From assembly GCA_965220535.1 (NCBI GenBank), contig OZ244833.1, forward strand, positions 124,001-188,000: 64,000 bases of DNA, read 5' to 3'. The translations under genes were made by a program, and so were the position numbers. This document shows positions 53,747 through 63,023 of the stretch, piece after piece. Within the stretch, counting starts at the first letter, position 1, and every line of letters begins with the position of its first letter. The notes beneath the pieces are model-generated. The model ran no database searches. It saw nothing but the letters and a program-made list of their open reading frames with translations, and had not been told where the DNA came from. Source of the DNA: HK1 sp965220535. Its GTDB lineage: Bacteria; Pseudomonadota; Gammaproteobacteria; HK1.

Positions 53747-56556
53747 TATCCATGAGCGATATGAGCGACACGAGCGACAAGGGCAAGAAAAGCGAATCGG
53801 CATCGGCGGCGGATATCGCCGGCGCCAAAACGAGGGATATCGCGCTCGCAGCCGACTCCCCGATCGAATCGTTTCGTCATCGACTGAAACAAGAGCACGA
53901 TGCCCTCGAGGAGCGCTTCGCCGCCGGCGAGGAGATCACCGCTTTGGTTGGCGGCCGTTCCCTTCTCGTCGACTCCTTGTTGAGAGTCGCTTGGCAGCGT
54001 TTCGAGCTCGACGGGGCTTCGGATCTCGCGTTATGCGCGATCGGAGGATACGGCCGCGGCGAGTTGCATCCCTTCTCGGATATCGATATCTCGATCGTCG
54101 GGCGCCGCGAGCCGAGGAAAGGCGATGCCGAGAGGATCAAGAACTTTCTCGCCTTTTTGTGGGGTATCGGGCTTTCGGTGGGCAGCTGCGTACGCACCCC
54201 GAGTCAATGCGCCGAAGAAGCGGGGCGCGATATCACGGTCGCCACCAGCTTGATGGAGGGGCGCTTGGTCTGCGGAGCCGCCGGGGTTTTCGAAACGATG
54301 CGTCGCCGCAGCGGATCGAGGCGAATCCGCTCCGACAAAAAATTCCACGAAGAGCTCGGCGCCCGCCAAAGCCTGCGGCATCGCCACTTCCACGACACCG
54401 CCCATAACTTGGAGCCGAATATCAAAGAAGGCCCCGGGGGGTTGCGCGATTTCCAAACCATCGTGTGGGTCGCCCGACGATATTTCGCCGCCGAGGGCCT
54501 TGCGGATCTGACCAAGTCGGGTCTTATCGCCCCGGCGGAAGAAGCCTCGCTCGTCGATGCCCGCAATTTCCTGTGGCGCTTGCGCTTCGGGCTGCACCTT
54601 GCAGCCGGCCGCGCCGAGGAACGATTGCTCTTCGATTACCAGCGCACCCTCGTCGAGACATTGGGCTTTGCCGATCGGGGCCAACGAGCGGGAATCGAAG
54701 AGCTGATGAGGGGCTATCACCGAAGCGCCGGGGAAATCTCGCGACTCAACGAGATCCTCTTGGCGCATTTTCGCGACAGCGTTTCCGCTTCGCGACGCCG
54801 CCGTATCCGTCCGATCTCCGAACGCTTTTGCAGTGTCGACGGCTACCTCGATGTCCGCTCCGAGGATATTTTCGAGCGCTCGCCTTTGGCGTTGATGGAA
54901 ATTTTCCTCGTCATGCAAGAGCATCCCGAATGCAAAGGGATCCGGGCCTCGGCCATTCGCCTCCTTCGCGCCCATCTGCACCTGATCGACGATCGCTTCC
55001 GCAGCGACCCCGAAGCCCGAAGGCTCTTCGTCGAGATCCTGCGCCGGCCGCAGGGGGTCTACGATGCGCTGCAAAAGATGCATCGCTACGGCATCTTGGG
55101 GGCCTACCTGCCGGCCTTCGGGCAAGTCGTCGGCCTCACCCAACATAATCTGCTCCATATCTACACCGTCGACGAACACACCCTCTTCGTGGTGCGCAAT
55201 ATCAGGCTATTGGCCGATCCCGAGAGCCATCGCATATTCCCGCATTGCCCCGATATCTTCGCCCGCCTTCCGAAACCGGAGTCGCTCGTCGCCGCCGGGC
55301 TCTTCCACGATATCGCCAAGGGCTTGGAAGGGGATCATTCAAAGACGGGAGCGCTGATCGCGCACGACTTCTGCAAAGAGCACTTTTTCGATGACGACGA
55401 TTGCGATTTGGTCGCTTGGCTGGTGCGGCAGCACCTGTCGATGTCGCTGACCGCCCAAACCCGCGATATCAGCGATCCGGAGGTGGTCACGGAATTCGCG
55501 TCGGTGGTCCGAGATCGTATCCGTCTCGACTATCTCTACCTTCTGACGATCGCGGATATAAGGGGCACGAATCCCGAGGCTTGGAACGACTGGCGAATGA
55601 GTTTGTTGCACGATCTCTACTTGGCAACGCAGCGGGTTTTGATGCGCGGGCTCGATTCCCCGGTCGAACAAGCCGAACTGATCCGGGAAACCCGCCGCGA
55701 AGCCGGTCGGCTGGTACGCGCTCAAGGCATCGATCCGATACAGGCCGAAGCCTTGTGGGAAAACTTCGGCGAAAGCTACCTGCTGCGTCATTCCCCCGAC
55801 GAGATTCGCTGGCATACCGAGCATATTTTGCCGGCGGGCCCCGAAGATCTCCCCCTCGTTTTGGTGCGCGAGGGGCGCGGCGGCACCGAGATCTTCATCT
55901 ATGCCCGCGATCAGGAATTCCTTTTCGCCGCCACCGTATCGATTTTGGAACGACTGAACCTCACCGTATTGGGCTCTCGAATCATGACCGGGAATCACGG
56001 GTTGACCTTGGACTCGCTGACGGTGGCCCCGGTATCCACGCCCCGCGGGGGATCGAAAGCGGGATCGAAAGCGGGCAGCGGCGACGAGCGCCCGGAGCAC
56101 GAAGAAATCCAAAGGGCATTGCAGCGCGGGCTGCGCAATCCGGCGAAGACCCCGCGAGCGATACACCGCATCGCGCGGCGTCATCTGCGCTATTTCACGC
56201 TGCCGGCGGAGATCGGTTTTACCCAGGATACCGGGGGGAGGTATACGCTGATGCAGGTCATCGCCACCGACCTGCCGGGGCTATTGGCACGGGTCGGCTG
56301 GCTCTTGGCCGACGCCGACGTGCGCATCCAACAAGCGAAAATCGCCAGTTTCGGGGAGCGCGCCGAGGATATTTTCCATATTACCGGCAAAGACAATCGA
56401 CCCCTCGACGGCGAGCGGATCAAGTCGCTTCACCAAACGCTTCGCGCCGCCTTGGGCAGCGGCGACGAACAAGCGGCGGACTTTTTGCCTATCCGCCGGT
56501 CACGGGAGGGAAAAACGCCACCTCGTCCCCGGAGCGTATCGGGGCATCTGCATTGA
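53743..56556 (+). CDS. glnD: bifunctional uridylyltransferase/uridylyl-removing enzyme GlnD
   Basis: 937 residues from the ATG at 53743, overlapping the map stop; ATG 53752 is also possible. The N-terminal nucleotidyltransferase has GGYGRGELHPFSDIDISIV. The middle is a GlnE-like region (NIKEGPGGLRDFQTIVWVARR). The HD domain, LFHDIAKGLEGDHSKTG, removes uridylyl groups. Two C-terminal ACT domains (TEIFIYARDQEFLFAATVSIL and YTLMQVIATDLPGLLARVGWLL) sense glutamine. GlnD uridylylates PII proteins and so controls nitrogen assimilation. Tandem codon repeats occur at the start (Met-Ser-Asp triplets) and near residue 770 (Gly-Ser-Lys-Ala twice, 56049-56072). Its last 68 bases overlap moaD on the other strand. 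Confidence 0.95.
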   Translation: MISMSDMSDTSDKGKKSESASAADIAGAKTRDIALAADSPIESFRHRLKQEHDALEERFAAGEEITALVGGRSLLVDSLLRVAWQRFELDGASDLALCAIGGYGRGELHPFSDIDISIVGRREPRKGDAERIKNFLAFLWGIGLSVGSCVRTPSQCAEEAGRDITVATSLMEGRLVCGAAGVFETMRRRSGSRRIRSDKKFHEELGARQSLRHRHFHDTAHNLEPNIKEGPGGLRDFQTIVWVARRYFAAEGLADLTKSGLIAPAEEASLVDARNFLWRLRFGLHLAAGRAEERLLFDYQRTLVETLGFADRGQRAGIEELMRGYHRSAGEISRLNEILLAHFRDSVSASRRRRIRPISERFCSVDGYLDVRSEDIFERSPLALMEIFLVMQEHPECKGIRASAIRLLRAHLHLIDDRFRSDPEARRLFVEILRRPQGVYDALQKMHRYGILGAYLPAFGQVVGLTQHNLLHIYTVDEHTLFVVRNIRLLADPESHRIFPHCPDIFARLPKPESLVAAGLFHDIAKGLEGDHSKTGALIAHDFCKEHFFDDDDCDLVAWLVRQHLSMSLTAQTRDISDPEVVTEFASVVRDRIRLDYLYLLTIADIRGTNPEAWNDWRMSLLHDLYLATQRVLMRGLDSPVEQAELIRETRREAGRLVRAQGIDPIQAEALWENFGESYLLRHSPDEIRWHTEHILPAGPEDLPLVLVREGRGGTEIFIYARDQEFLFAATVSILERLNLTVLGSRIMTGNHGLTLDSLTVAPVSTPRGGSKAGSKAGSGDERPEHEEIQRALQRGLRNPAKTPRAIHRIARRHLRYFTLPAEIGFTQDTGGRYTLMQVIATDLPGLLARVGWLLADADVRIQQAKIASFGERAEDIFHITGKDNRPLDGERIKSLHQTLRAALGSGDEQAADFLPIRRSREGKTPPRPRSVSGHLH

Positions 56557-56719
56557 CATAATCAAGATTGATCGCCACCAAAACCCGCTTCGGCAAGGAG
56601 CGTCCACCGGTGGCGATCCGCCAGGCATCCGCGGCGGTCTTGGCCTTTTCGGGGTCGACCTCGGCCTCCCCTCTCCCGATTTCCTCACGCAGGCTTGCAA
56701 AGAACTTGACCCGCACCAC
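56489..56719 (-). CDS. moaD: molybdopterin synthase sulfur-carrier subunit MoaD
   Basis: 76 residues from one of two consecutive GTG codons (56719 or 56716). VVRVKFFASLREEIGRG opens a ubiquitin-like fold, LVAINLDYVNADAPIRSGDEVAFFPPVTGG ends it, and the terminal Gly-Gly is the thiocarboxylation site that defines MoaD. It carries sulfur for molybdopterin synthesis with MoaE. No moaE or other moa gene is adjacent. The 3' end overlaps the convergent glnD gene by 68 bases. Confidence 0.85.
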   Translation of the reverse strand: MVRVKFFASLREEIGRGEAEVDPEKAKTAADAWRIATGGRSLPKRVLVAINLDYVNADAPIRSGDEVAFFPPVTGG

Positions 56720-56901
56720 GCTCGCACTCCTCGATAGTCCATCGATCGACGCCGAACGAAACTTCGCCTCGGGCCATCGAATATCCGCGACGGATCTTCG
56801 TCGAGCCGCCGCCCGAATCGGCATTCGAATCGACAGCGAGCGGGGCTCTTCGCAAGGCTCTTTCGGAGGGCTCCTTCGAAGAGCCGTCGGCCAAAAACGA
56901 T

Positions 56902-57405
56902 TCACCTGTCGCCTTTTTCTCCCTCGCGCTTTTCCCTTTGCTTGGATCGTTGCTGCGAGATCTGCTGGATCTTCCACCAATACATATAGGTCCGATCGGA
57001 CCACAGACTTTGTATCCATGCAATCACATCGATGATTTCCTGATCGCTCAGCCGGTCTTGGAAACCCGGCATTCGTCCCTTGGGGGTTCCGTATTTGATT
57101 TGCTGCGCAAGAACGAGCAAGGGGTGATGCCAAGTATGGGCGCTCCCGTCGAGAGGCGGGGGCGGCAACAGGCCGTCGGCATCGCGCTCTCGCCAATTCG
57201 GAACGGATTGCGCCTGCGGGCCATGGCAAACAGCGCAATTCTGTTTGTAGATCTCCTTGCCCGCCAACACCCTGGAATCGTCGTACCAACGATAGATATG
57301 GATATCCGCTCGAGCGGTGGGACCGCCTCGAACGAAGAAGATGATCGTGGAAACAGCCGCAGCCGCCAACAACGCCGTCAAAATCTCGATCGCATGAAAT
57401 CGCAT
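56902..57405 (-). CDS. membrane-anchored class I c-type cytochrome
   Basis: 167 residues from the ATG at 57405. An N-terminal anchor or signal (IEILTALLAAAAVSTIIFFV) precedes a periplasmic domain. Haem attachment is CAVCH in IYKQNCAVCHGPQAQ, and the axial Met lies in KGRMPGFQDRLSDQEIIDVIAWIQSLW, a typical cytochrome c class I C-terminus. The tail is strongly basic. The partner oxidase is unknown. It depends on the Ccm system, of which CcmI is also in the window. It lies between moaD and msrB on the same strand. Confidence 0.88.
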   Translation of the reverse strand: MRFHAIEILTALLAAAAVSTIIFFVRGGPTARADIHIYRWYDDSRVLAGKEIYKQNCAVCHGPQAQSVPNWRERDADGLLPPPPLDGSAHTWHHPLLVLAQQIKYGTPKGRMPGFQDRLSDQEIIDVIAWIQSLWSDRTYMYWWKIQQISQQRSKQREKREGEKGDR

Positions 57406-57583
57406 CTTCGAATCATGACCTCTCGTATTCGCTTGAATGTCGTTTTTCGCCCTTGCCTCGGTCGCACCTTCTCGAAAGTCGATCTCGAAACTACGAAAGC
57501 CCTCGGAAATTCGCCGGTGGATTATACGACCGGTGCTTTCGGATCCGGAGTCCCGACCCGACCTGCTGCGCAAGCGACCGGGC

Positions 57584-58012
57584 TCAATGCCGGTCCTCGA
57601 GATCCCCTTCATCAAGGCGAAGGGCGGCGGAGTTGATGCAGTAGCGTAGCCCGGTCGGTGGCGGGCCATCGGGAAAAACATGGCCTAGATGGGCGTCGCA
57701 AGCGGCACAAACGACCTCGGTGCGACGCATCCACAGCGAACGATCGTCTTTCTCGGCGACGCTCGATGCGTCGATCGGCCGATCGAAACTCGGCCAGCCG
57801 GTACCCGAGTCGAATTTGCTCGCGGAGTCGAACAAAGGGCGATCGCAACAGCGACAACGATAAACCCCTTGCGCCTTGCAATCGTGGTATTCACCGCTGA
57901 AAGCGCGCTCGGTTCCTTTGCGTCGAGTGATTCGGAACTGCTCGGGGGTCAGCCTCTGTCGCCACTCGTCGTCGCTCAGGGCAGTTATTTTCACCTCTTT
58001 CACCTCTTCCAT
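57584..58012 (-). CDS. msrB: peptide-methionine (R)-S-oxide reductase
   Basis: 142 residues. LTPEQFRITRRKGTERAFSGEY is the family start, CRCC and CAAC supply the four zinc cysteines, SGTGWPSFDRPID and HLGHVFPDGPPPTGLRYCINSAAL follow, with the catalytic Cys in RYCINS. It repairs oxidised methionine of the R form. The N-terminus carries a nine-base tandem duplication (Glu-Val-Lys twice; 57990-58007). It is not fused to MsrA. Confidence 0.94.
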   Translation of the reverse strand: MEEVKEVKITALSDDEWRQRLTPEQFRITRRKGTERAFSGEYHDCKAQGVYRCRCCDRPLFDSASKFDSGTGWPSFDRPIDASSVAEKDDRSLWMRRTEVVCAACDAHLGHVFPDGPPPTGLRYCINSAALRLDEGDLEDRH

Positions 58013-58097
58013 TTCGATCCCTCCGTCGTTTTCGTTGTCGTTTCGGTGTCGTTTCGCTTATCGAGCGAAAGGCGTCGTCGAAGCCGAGAAATTCGGC

Positions 58098-59561
58098 CTA
58101 GGCCGATCCCGGCGAGTGCGTGCGCAAGGCGATGATCAAATCCATCACATTGGTTCCCGTAGGACCGGTATGGAGGAGATCGCCGCCGGCATCGAGCCAA
58201 GTCCCGGCATCGGCGGCTTCGAGGCTTTTTCGGGCGCAAAGCCCGCCGCCGGCGCTTCGGCCTCGCTCGATGGTGCCGGCATCGACCAAGGCCCCGGCCA
58301 CCTCGCCGGGGCCATCGCTTCCGTCGGTCCCCGCCGCCAGCAGATAGGCCCCGGCCTTGCCGGCAATCTCCCTCGCCGCGGCCAGGGCGAGGCTCTGACA
58401 GCGCCCTCCTCTTCCGCAAGGCTCGGGCAGTTGCACGGTCGTCTCTCCCGCCCATAGATGCACGCTGCCCGGAGCGGCATCGGCGATCATGCGGCCGATG
58501 CGCCGCCCCGCCTCCACCGCATCGCCTTGCAGGAGCGTTCGATGCTCGACGACCTCGAAACCCGCCTTCCGAAGGCAAGCGGAAGCGGCCATCCGAGCAT
58601 CCGCGGGACGAGCGACGATCTCGCTTCGGATCGAGCGCATCGCATCCGGATCCGGCAGATCGGGGGTCGAGCGAGCCATCGCCGTCAACCAGTCGGGCAA
58701 ATCGATATCGCCGGTGTCGATATCCTCTGTGCTATGGGGGATCAACAAGCCGGAGCCGATCACCTTCGAATCGTCGTCGGGCACATCCGATATCATCAGA
58801 TTGAGCACCGGCCGCGAGCCCGTGAAATTCACGAGCCTGCCGGCCTTGATAAGAGAAATACGCTTGCGCACCCGGTTGATGATCCCGATCGGATAGCCCG
58901 AGCCCAAGAGGTAGCGATTGACCCTTGCGAGATCCTGCGCCCCGAAAGCCTCGGGCAAGACTTCGACCAAGGCCGATGCCCCTCCCGAACTCATTGCCAA
59001 GAGCGTCATCCGCGGCGGCAAGCGACGCAGAAAATCGATCAGTTTCCGCCCGGCCTCGATACTCGAAGCATCCGGCACCGGGTGCGAAGACTCGACCACC
59101 TCGATCGGTCGAGCCGGGTCGATCACCCCCTTCGCATAGCCATGCCGCGAAATCACGAGCCCGCGCTCGATCCGCTCTCCGAGAGCGTCCAAAGCGCCCG
59201 CCATCATGAAGGCCGAGGCCTTGCCCACCGCAAAAGCGGCGCAGGGTCTATCAATCGATTCGTGCGCCAAACGACGCTTTACGCTCCGGTGTCCACCGGT
59301 TGCATCGAGGGCGGCGCGCAACGCTTCGAGCAGAATGTCGCGGGGCTCGGGCGAGCGAGGATCGCAGATCGCATCTCTCATTCGATCGTTCATTCGATCG
59401 TTGCCGACGAGCGCCCCGTCGGAAGGGGCATCGCCGAGAAATATCGGCGCTCGGCCAAGGCCAAGGGGTTTCGATGGCGGCTTCGATCCGAGCGGGGAAT
59501 TCGATGCCGATATCCCTTCCCCGTCGCCCCGCGCGAAAAAGGGATCGGGCTTTTCAAACAT
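58098..59561 (-). CDS. glycerate 2-kinase (MOFRL family)
   Basis: 487 residues if started at the ATG at 59561, which overlaps the purF stop by eight bases and has GGAG ten bases upstream. A start at 59393 would give 431 residues, closer to the family. The body reads PRDILLEALRAALDATGG, FAVGKASAFMMAGALDAL, SSHPVPDASSIEAGRKLIDFL, LAMSSGGASALVEVLPE and ends with GTDGSDGPGEVAGALVD and GPTGTNVMDLIIAL, the GckA/TtuD pattern. It phosphorylates glycerate to 2-phosphoglycerate. A 12-base tandem repeat (59379-59402) makes Met-Asn-Asp-Arg at the alternative start. Confidence 0.88.
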   Translation of the reverse strand: MFEKPDPFFARGDGEGISASNSPLGSKPPSKPLGLGRAPIFLGDAPSDGALVGNDRMNDRMRDAICDPRSPEPRDILLEALRAALDATGGHRSVKRRLAHESIDRPCAAFAVGKASAFMMAGALDALGERIERGLVISRHGYAKGVIDPARPIEVVESSHPVPDASSIEAGRKLIDFLRRLPPRMTLLAMSSGGASALVEVLPEAFGAQDLARVNRYLLGSGYPIGIINRVRKRISLIKAGRLVNFTGSRPVLNLMISDVPDDDSKVIGSGLLIPHSTEDIDTGDIDLPDWLTAMARSTPDLPDPDAMRSIRSEIVARPADARMAASACLRKAGFEVVEHRTLLQGDAVEAGRRIGRMIADAAPGSVHLWAGETTVQLPEPCGRGGRCQSLALAAAREIAGKAGAYLLAAGTDGSDGPGEVAGALVDAGTIERGRSAGGGLCARKSLEAADAGTWLDAGGDLLHTGPTGTNVMDLIIALRTHSPGSA

Positions 59562-61083
59562 GGTTATGCAGCTCCGGAACCTCGGCATCCTCCCCGGCGG
59601 AGGCGATCAGGAATTCCGGATCCTCTTGCACCGGGTTGTCGGCGCGATCATGAGCGATTCGATCCAGATAACGCTTCGAAACTCCGCCGGTGACATATTC
59701 GCCGGTAAAACAAGAGGTATCGAACTCCTCCAGATTCGGGTTTTCGCGACGCACGGCATCGAGCAAGCCCTCGAGCGGTTGGTAGAAGAGTCGATCCGCG
59801 CGGATCGCCCGCGCCACCTCATCTTCCGTGCGATCGAAAGCGATCAGGTCGTTCGCGACCGGCATATCGATACCGTAGACATTTTGGTAACGCACCGGGG
59901 GCGCGGCGGAAGCGAAAAAGACGCGCCGGGCCCCGGCCTCGCGCGCCTGCTCGATGATCTGTCGGCAGGTGGTGCCGCGAACGATCGAATCGTCGACCAA
60001 CAAAACATTGCGGCCTTGGAATTCCCCTTTGATGGGGTTCAACTTGCGCCGCACCGAATCGCTGCGCTCGATTTGCCCGGACATGATGAAGGTTCGATCG
60101 ATATAGCGATTCTTGACGAAACTCTCCCGATATTTCACGCCCAAGGCATCGGCCAGCGGAAGGCAGGCGGTGCGGCTGGTATCGGGAATGGGGATGACGA
60201 CATCGATATCGTAATCGGGCCATTCGGCGAGGATCTGTCGGGCGAGGCTTTCGCCCATCCGCAAGCGTGTTTGGTGTACCGAGGCCTCGTCGATGATCGA
60301 ATCCGGCCGCGCAAGATAGACATATTCGAAGATACAAGGTGCATAGCGCGCATCATCCGCGCACTGACGGGAGCGGACATCGCCGTTCGGAGCCAAAATC
60401 ATCGCCTCCCCGGGAGCCAAATCGCGGATCTTCTCGAAACCCAAGCCATCGAGAGCGGCACTTTCCGATGCCACCATCGCTTCCATCCCCGCTTGCGTTT
60501 CCCGCATCCCGAGGCAGATCGGACGAATCGCGCAGGGATCGCGAAACGCGACGATGCCGTAACCGAGGATCAGGGCGACCGCCGCATAACCCCCGGTGCA
60601 GCGCCGATGGACCTCGCTCACCGCGTTGAAAACGATCTCGTCGTCGATACGGATGCGGCCGGCGCGAGCCAACTCGCTGGCAAAGATATTGAGGAGGATC
60701 TCGGAATCGGAGTCGGTATTGAGGTGGCGCAGATCGTCTTGAAATACCTCTTGAGCCAGATCGCGGGCGTTGACCAAATTGCCGTTATGGGCCAAGGCGA
60801 TGCCATAAGGGGAGTTGGTGAAAAAGGGCTGGGCCTCGGCCGAAGACGCGGTGCCGGCGGTGGGGTAGCGGATATGTCCGATGCCGACCCGCCCGCGCAA
60901 TCGATCCATGTGGTGCTGACGAAAAACATCGCGGACCAAGCCCTTGCCCTTGCGTTGGTGAATCCGGTGATCGCAAGTCACGATACCCGCGGCGTCCTGA
61001 CCTCGATGCTGCAAGGCGGTGAGCGCATCGTAGAGCGCTTGATTGACATGGCTTTGGCCGACGATCCCGACGATCCCGCACAT
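59554..61083 (-). CDS. purF: amidophosphoribosyltransferase
   Basis: 509 residues from the ATG at 61083, which puts the nucleophile Cys at position 2 (MCGIVGIVGQ), so the start is certain. LQHRGQDAAGIVTCD and GIGHIRYPTAGTASSAEAQPF belong to the glutaminase domain. NVLLVDDSIVRGTTCRQII is the PRPP-binding site, and IPDTSRTACLPLADALGVKYRE precedes it. It makes phosphoribosylamine in the first step of purine synthesis. It follows cvpA, as in E. coli. Confidence 0.97.
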   Translation of the reverse strand: MCGIVGIVGQSHVNQALYDALTALQHRGQDAAGIVTCDHRIHQRKGKGLVRDVFRQHHMDRLRGRVGIGHIRYPTAGTASSAEAQPFFTNSPYGIALAHNGNLVNARDLAQEVFQDDLRHLNTDSDSEILLNIFASELARAGRIRIDDEIVFNAVSEVHRRCTGGYAAVALILGYGIVAFRDPCAIRPICLGMRETQAGMEAMVASESAALDGLGFEKIRDLAPGEAMILAPNGDVRSRQCADDARYAPCIFEYVYLARPDSIIDEASVHQTRLRMGESLARQILAEWPDYDIDVVIPIPDTSRTACLPLADALGVKYRESFVKNRYIDRTFIMSGQIERSDSVRRKLNPIKGEFQGRNVLLVDDSIVRGTTCRQIIEQAREAGARRVFFASAAPPVRYQNVYGIDMPVANDLIAFDRTEDEVARAIRADRLFYQPLEGLLDAVRRENPNLEEFDTSCFTGEYVTGGVSKRYLDRIAHDRADNPVQEDPEFLIASAGEDAEVPELHNHV

Positions 61084-61144
61084 CGATAACATCCCTCTTG
61101 GCCCACGATCCGGCAACGCAAAAGCGCGGCTGCGCGAGCCTCGA

Positions 61145-61199
61145 TTCCCCTTCGGGGGAAGGAAAAAGCGCGTGGTGTTTCGACTCATACGCGCTTTTT
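61145..61199 (-). terminator. paired hairpins between cvpA and purF
   Basis: Two hairpins lie in the 298-base gap. One (61145-61160) is TTCCCC-TTCG-GGGGAA. The other pairs AAAAAGCGCGT (61163-61173) with ACGCGCTTTTT (61189-61199), a perfect 11-base-pair stem flanked by A and T runs, so it could terminate in either direction. It implies that purF has its own promoter or is attenuated. Confidence 0.65.
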
Positions 61200-61381
61200 T
61201 CGAAATTGCAATGCTTCCCGAAAGCTTGGCCGAGCGGCCCTCGCCGAAATCCGATTCGCCTATTCGCCTATTTTGCGAGCGGGATTCGTTCAACAAAGGG
61301 GCTCGCCTTCTTTGGCTCGAATCGCTTGGCTCTATCGGCGGGCCACCGACAAAGCGAAGCGCAGGCCTGCCGCTTCTTCGC

Positions 61382-62056
61382 TCAAATCGCCAACGACTCG
61401 TCTTCTTCCGGTTTCGCGCTCGAATCATCCGGCGAACCCGGTGAAGGCCCGTCCAAACGCCCTCCTTCTCGCCCCGGCCCCGGGGCGGAAGGCACCCCGG
61501 CCTTCTCGTCGCCACCCTCGGGCAACGAAGGAAGCGAATAAGAGATCTTCGCCTTCGGAAGATCGTCGGGGAGGTGGAAATACTCTTCCAGATCGTCGGG
61601 CAAGAGTCGGCGGAGTTGATCCGCCGGGTATTCGAGGTAGGCGATCAGGATCGAAGCGCCCCACCATGGCTGATTCGGCAAGGGAGTCGACCGGCTCAAC
61701 ATCACCAGCAGCGCGACGATCACCGCGCCGCGCAACAGGCCGAAGAAAAAGCCGAGGATCCGATCCGTGCCCGAAAGCCCGCTTCGATCGACGAGTTCGC
61801 CGACCACCCGCATCAGGGGCGAACTGAGCAGCAGCACGCCGACAAAAAGGCAGGCGAAGGCGATTGCCTGCCGGAGCGTGGACGATGCCACTTGGCTTTC
61901 GAACCAAGAGGCGACGATATCGGTGAAAAAAACGGCCGCCAGCAATGCCGCGATCCAAGCGGCGATCGAGAACAAATCGCGGATCATCCCCCGCACCAAA
62001 CCCAAGACAGCGGATAAGCCGATGATGACGAGTATGGCGTAGTCGACGATCAGCAT
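61382..62056 (-). CDS. cvpA: colicin V production family membrane protein CvpA
   Basis: 224 residues (E. coli 162). Four membrane spans: DYAILVIIGLSAVLGLVRG, FSIAAWIAALLAAVFF, AFACLFVGVLLLSSPLM and ILGFFFGLLRGAVIVALLVML. GLVRGMIRDLFSIAAW and DRILGFFFGLLRG are the family motifs. A 60-residue polar tail rich in Gly, Pro and Glu follows. CvpA influences envelope integrity and purF expression in E. coli; its biochemical role is unclear. Confidence 0.93.
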   Translation of the reverse strand: MLIVDYAILVIIGLSAVLGLVRGMIRDLFSIAAWIAALLAAVFFTDIVASWFESQVASSTLRQAIAFACLFVGVLLLSSPLMRVVGELVDRSGLSGTDRILGFFFGLLRGAVIVALLVMLSRSTPLPNQPWWGASILIAYLEYPADQLRRLLPDDLEEYFHLPDDLPKAKISYSLPSLPEGGDEKAGVPSAPGPGREGGRLDGPSPGSPDDSSAKPEEDESLAI

Positions 62057-62200
62057 CGATCCTCGGCCTCTTGTCGAATCGCTTCGTCGGTTTTCACGAA
62101 GATAGCTTCCATGCTTTGGATGGAAGCGAGAGCACCGATCGCCTCGCCTCGATCATCGTCTCGAGCCTCGCCTCAAGCCTCGCCTCTATCCCCTTCGTTG

Positions 62201-63019
62201 TCATTGACTTCGACTCTTATCCGCTTCGTCCGGCCAAGGTCTGACCAGCCCCTTCGCGACCCCGATTCGCTCATCGCTCTCGATGCGGGCTTTCAGGGTA
62301 TTCGCTTTTTTGCGGCTGCTTTCGGAGCCGACGAAAACTCGAGTCATCCGAGTGTTGTCGGCTGCGTTTCTCCCCGACACCGTAAAGACCCGATAGCCGT
62401 TCTTGCGCAAGCGCTCCTTCATGGTCTCGGCATTCTTCGCATCGGAAAAACTTCCGACCTGCACCACCCATCCGCCGGGCGAGGCGCTCGCTTGCCTATC
62501 CGATGCATTCTCTTTTCCGTCTTTTTCGGGGGGCTCGTTTTCCGCGGTTTCGATCGACTCGGCTTCGCCTCGGGCCGATTCGCCGGGAGGAGGCTCGTCC
62601 GAGGCGGTATCGGCTGCGGCCGCCTTTTCGTCGTTCGCCGGGACTGCAGGCTCGGCGATGCTTTTGTCCGCAACGGATACTTCTTCTTTGCGGGCGTTTT
62701 CGTCGTCCGCGGCAGGTTGCGTCTTGTCAGCCCCATCGACCGCTTCGGGAGCGGCGGTCGATTCATGCTTGACCCGCCCGTCCGAGGTGATACGAACGAT
62801 CGAGACCGTTTCGGCCGGACGTTCGACCGCCCGAGCGTCGCTCTCATCCGATCTTTCGTTCTCGGCCACCGGCGTGGTTCCCGGGGATGCCGAATCGCCG
62901 CTCGTCGGCGCCTCGACATAGATCGTATGCGGTGTCCCCAAGAACATCGGCACGAAAATCACCACCGCCAAAACCAGCACCACCGCCCCGACCAAACGCC
63001 GCTTGAGACGCTCTTCCAT
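62201..63019 (-). CDS. dedD: SPOR-domain protein (DedD-like)
   Basis: 272 residues from the ATG at 63019, four bases after the folC stop. A short cytoplasmic basic start (MEERLKRRLVG) leads to one membrane span (AVVLVLAVVIFVPMFL). About 150 residues of acidic, Ala/Glu/Ser-rich linker follow, then a C-terminal SPOR domain (GGWVVQVGSFSDAKNAETMKERLRKNGYRVF, VFVGSESSRKKANTLKARI). SPOR domains bind denuded peptidoglycan at the division septum. The position folC-dedD-cvpA-purF is the same as in E. coli. Confidence 0.92.
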   Translation of the reverse strand: MEERLKRRLVGAVVLVLAVVIFVPMFLGTPHTIYVEAPTSGDSASPGTTPVAENERSDESDARAVERPAETVSIVRITSDGRVKHESTAAPEAVDGADKTQPAADDENARKEEVSVADKSIAEPAVPANDEKAAAADTASDEPPPGESARGEAESIETAENEPPEKDGKENASDRQASASPGGWVVQVGSFSDAKNAETMKERLRKNGYRVFTVSGRNAADNTRMTRVFVGSESSRKKANTLKARIESDERIGVAKGLVRPWPDEADKSRSQ

Positions 63020-63023
63020 GGCC

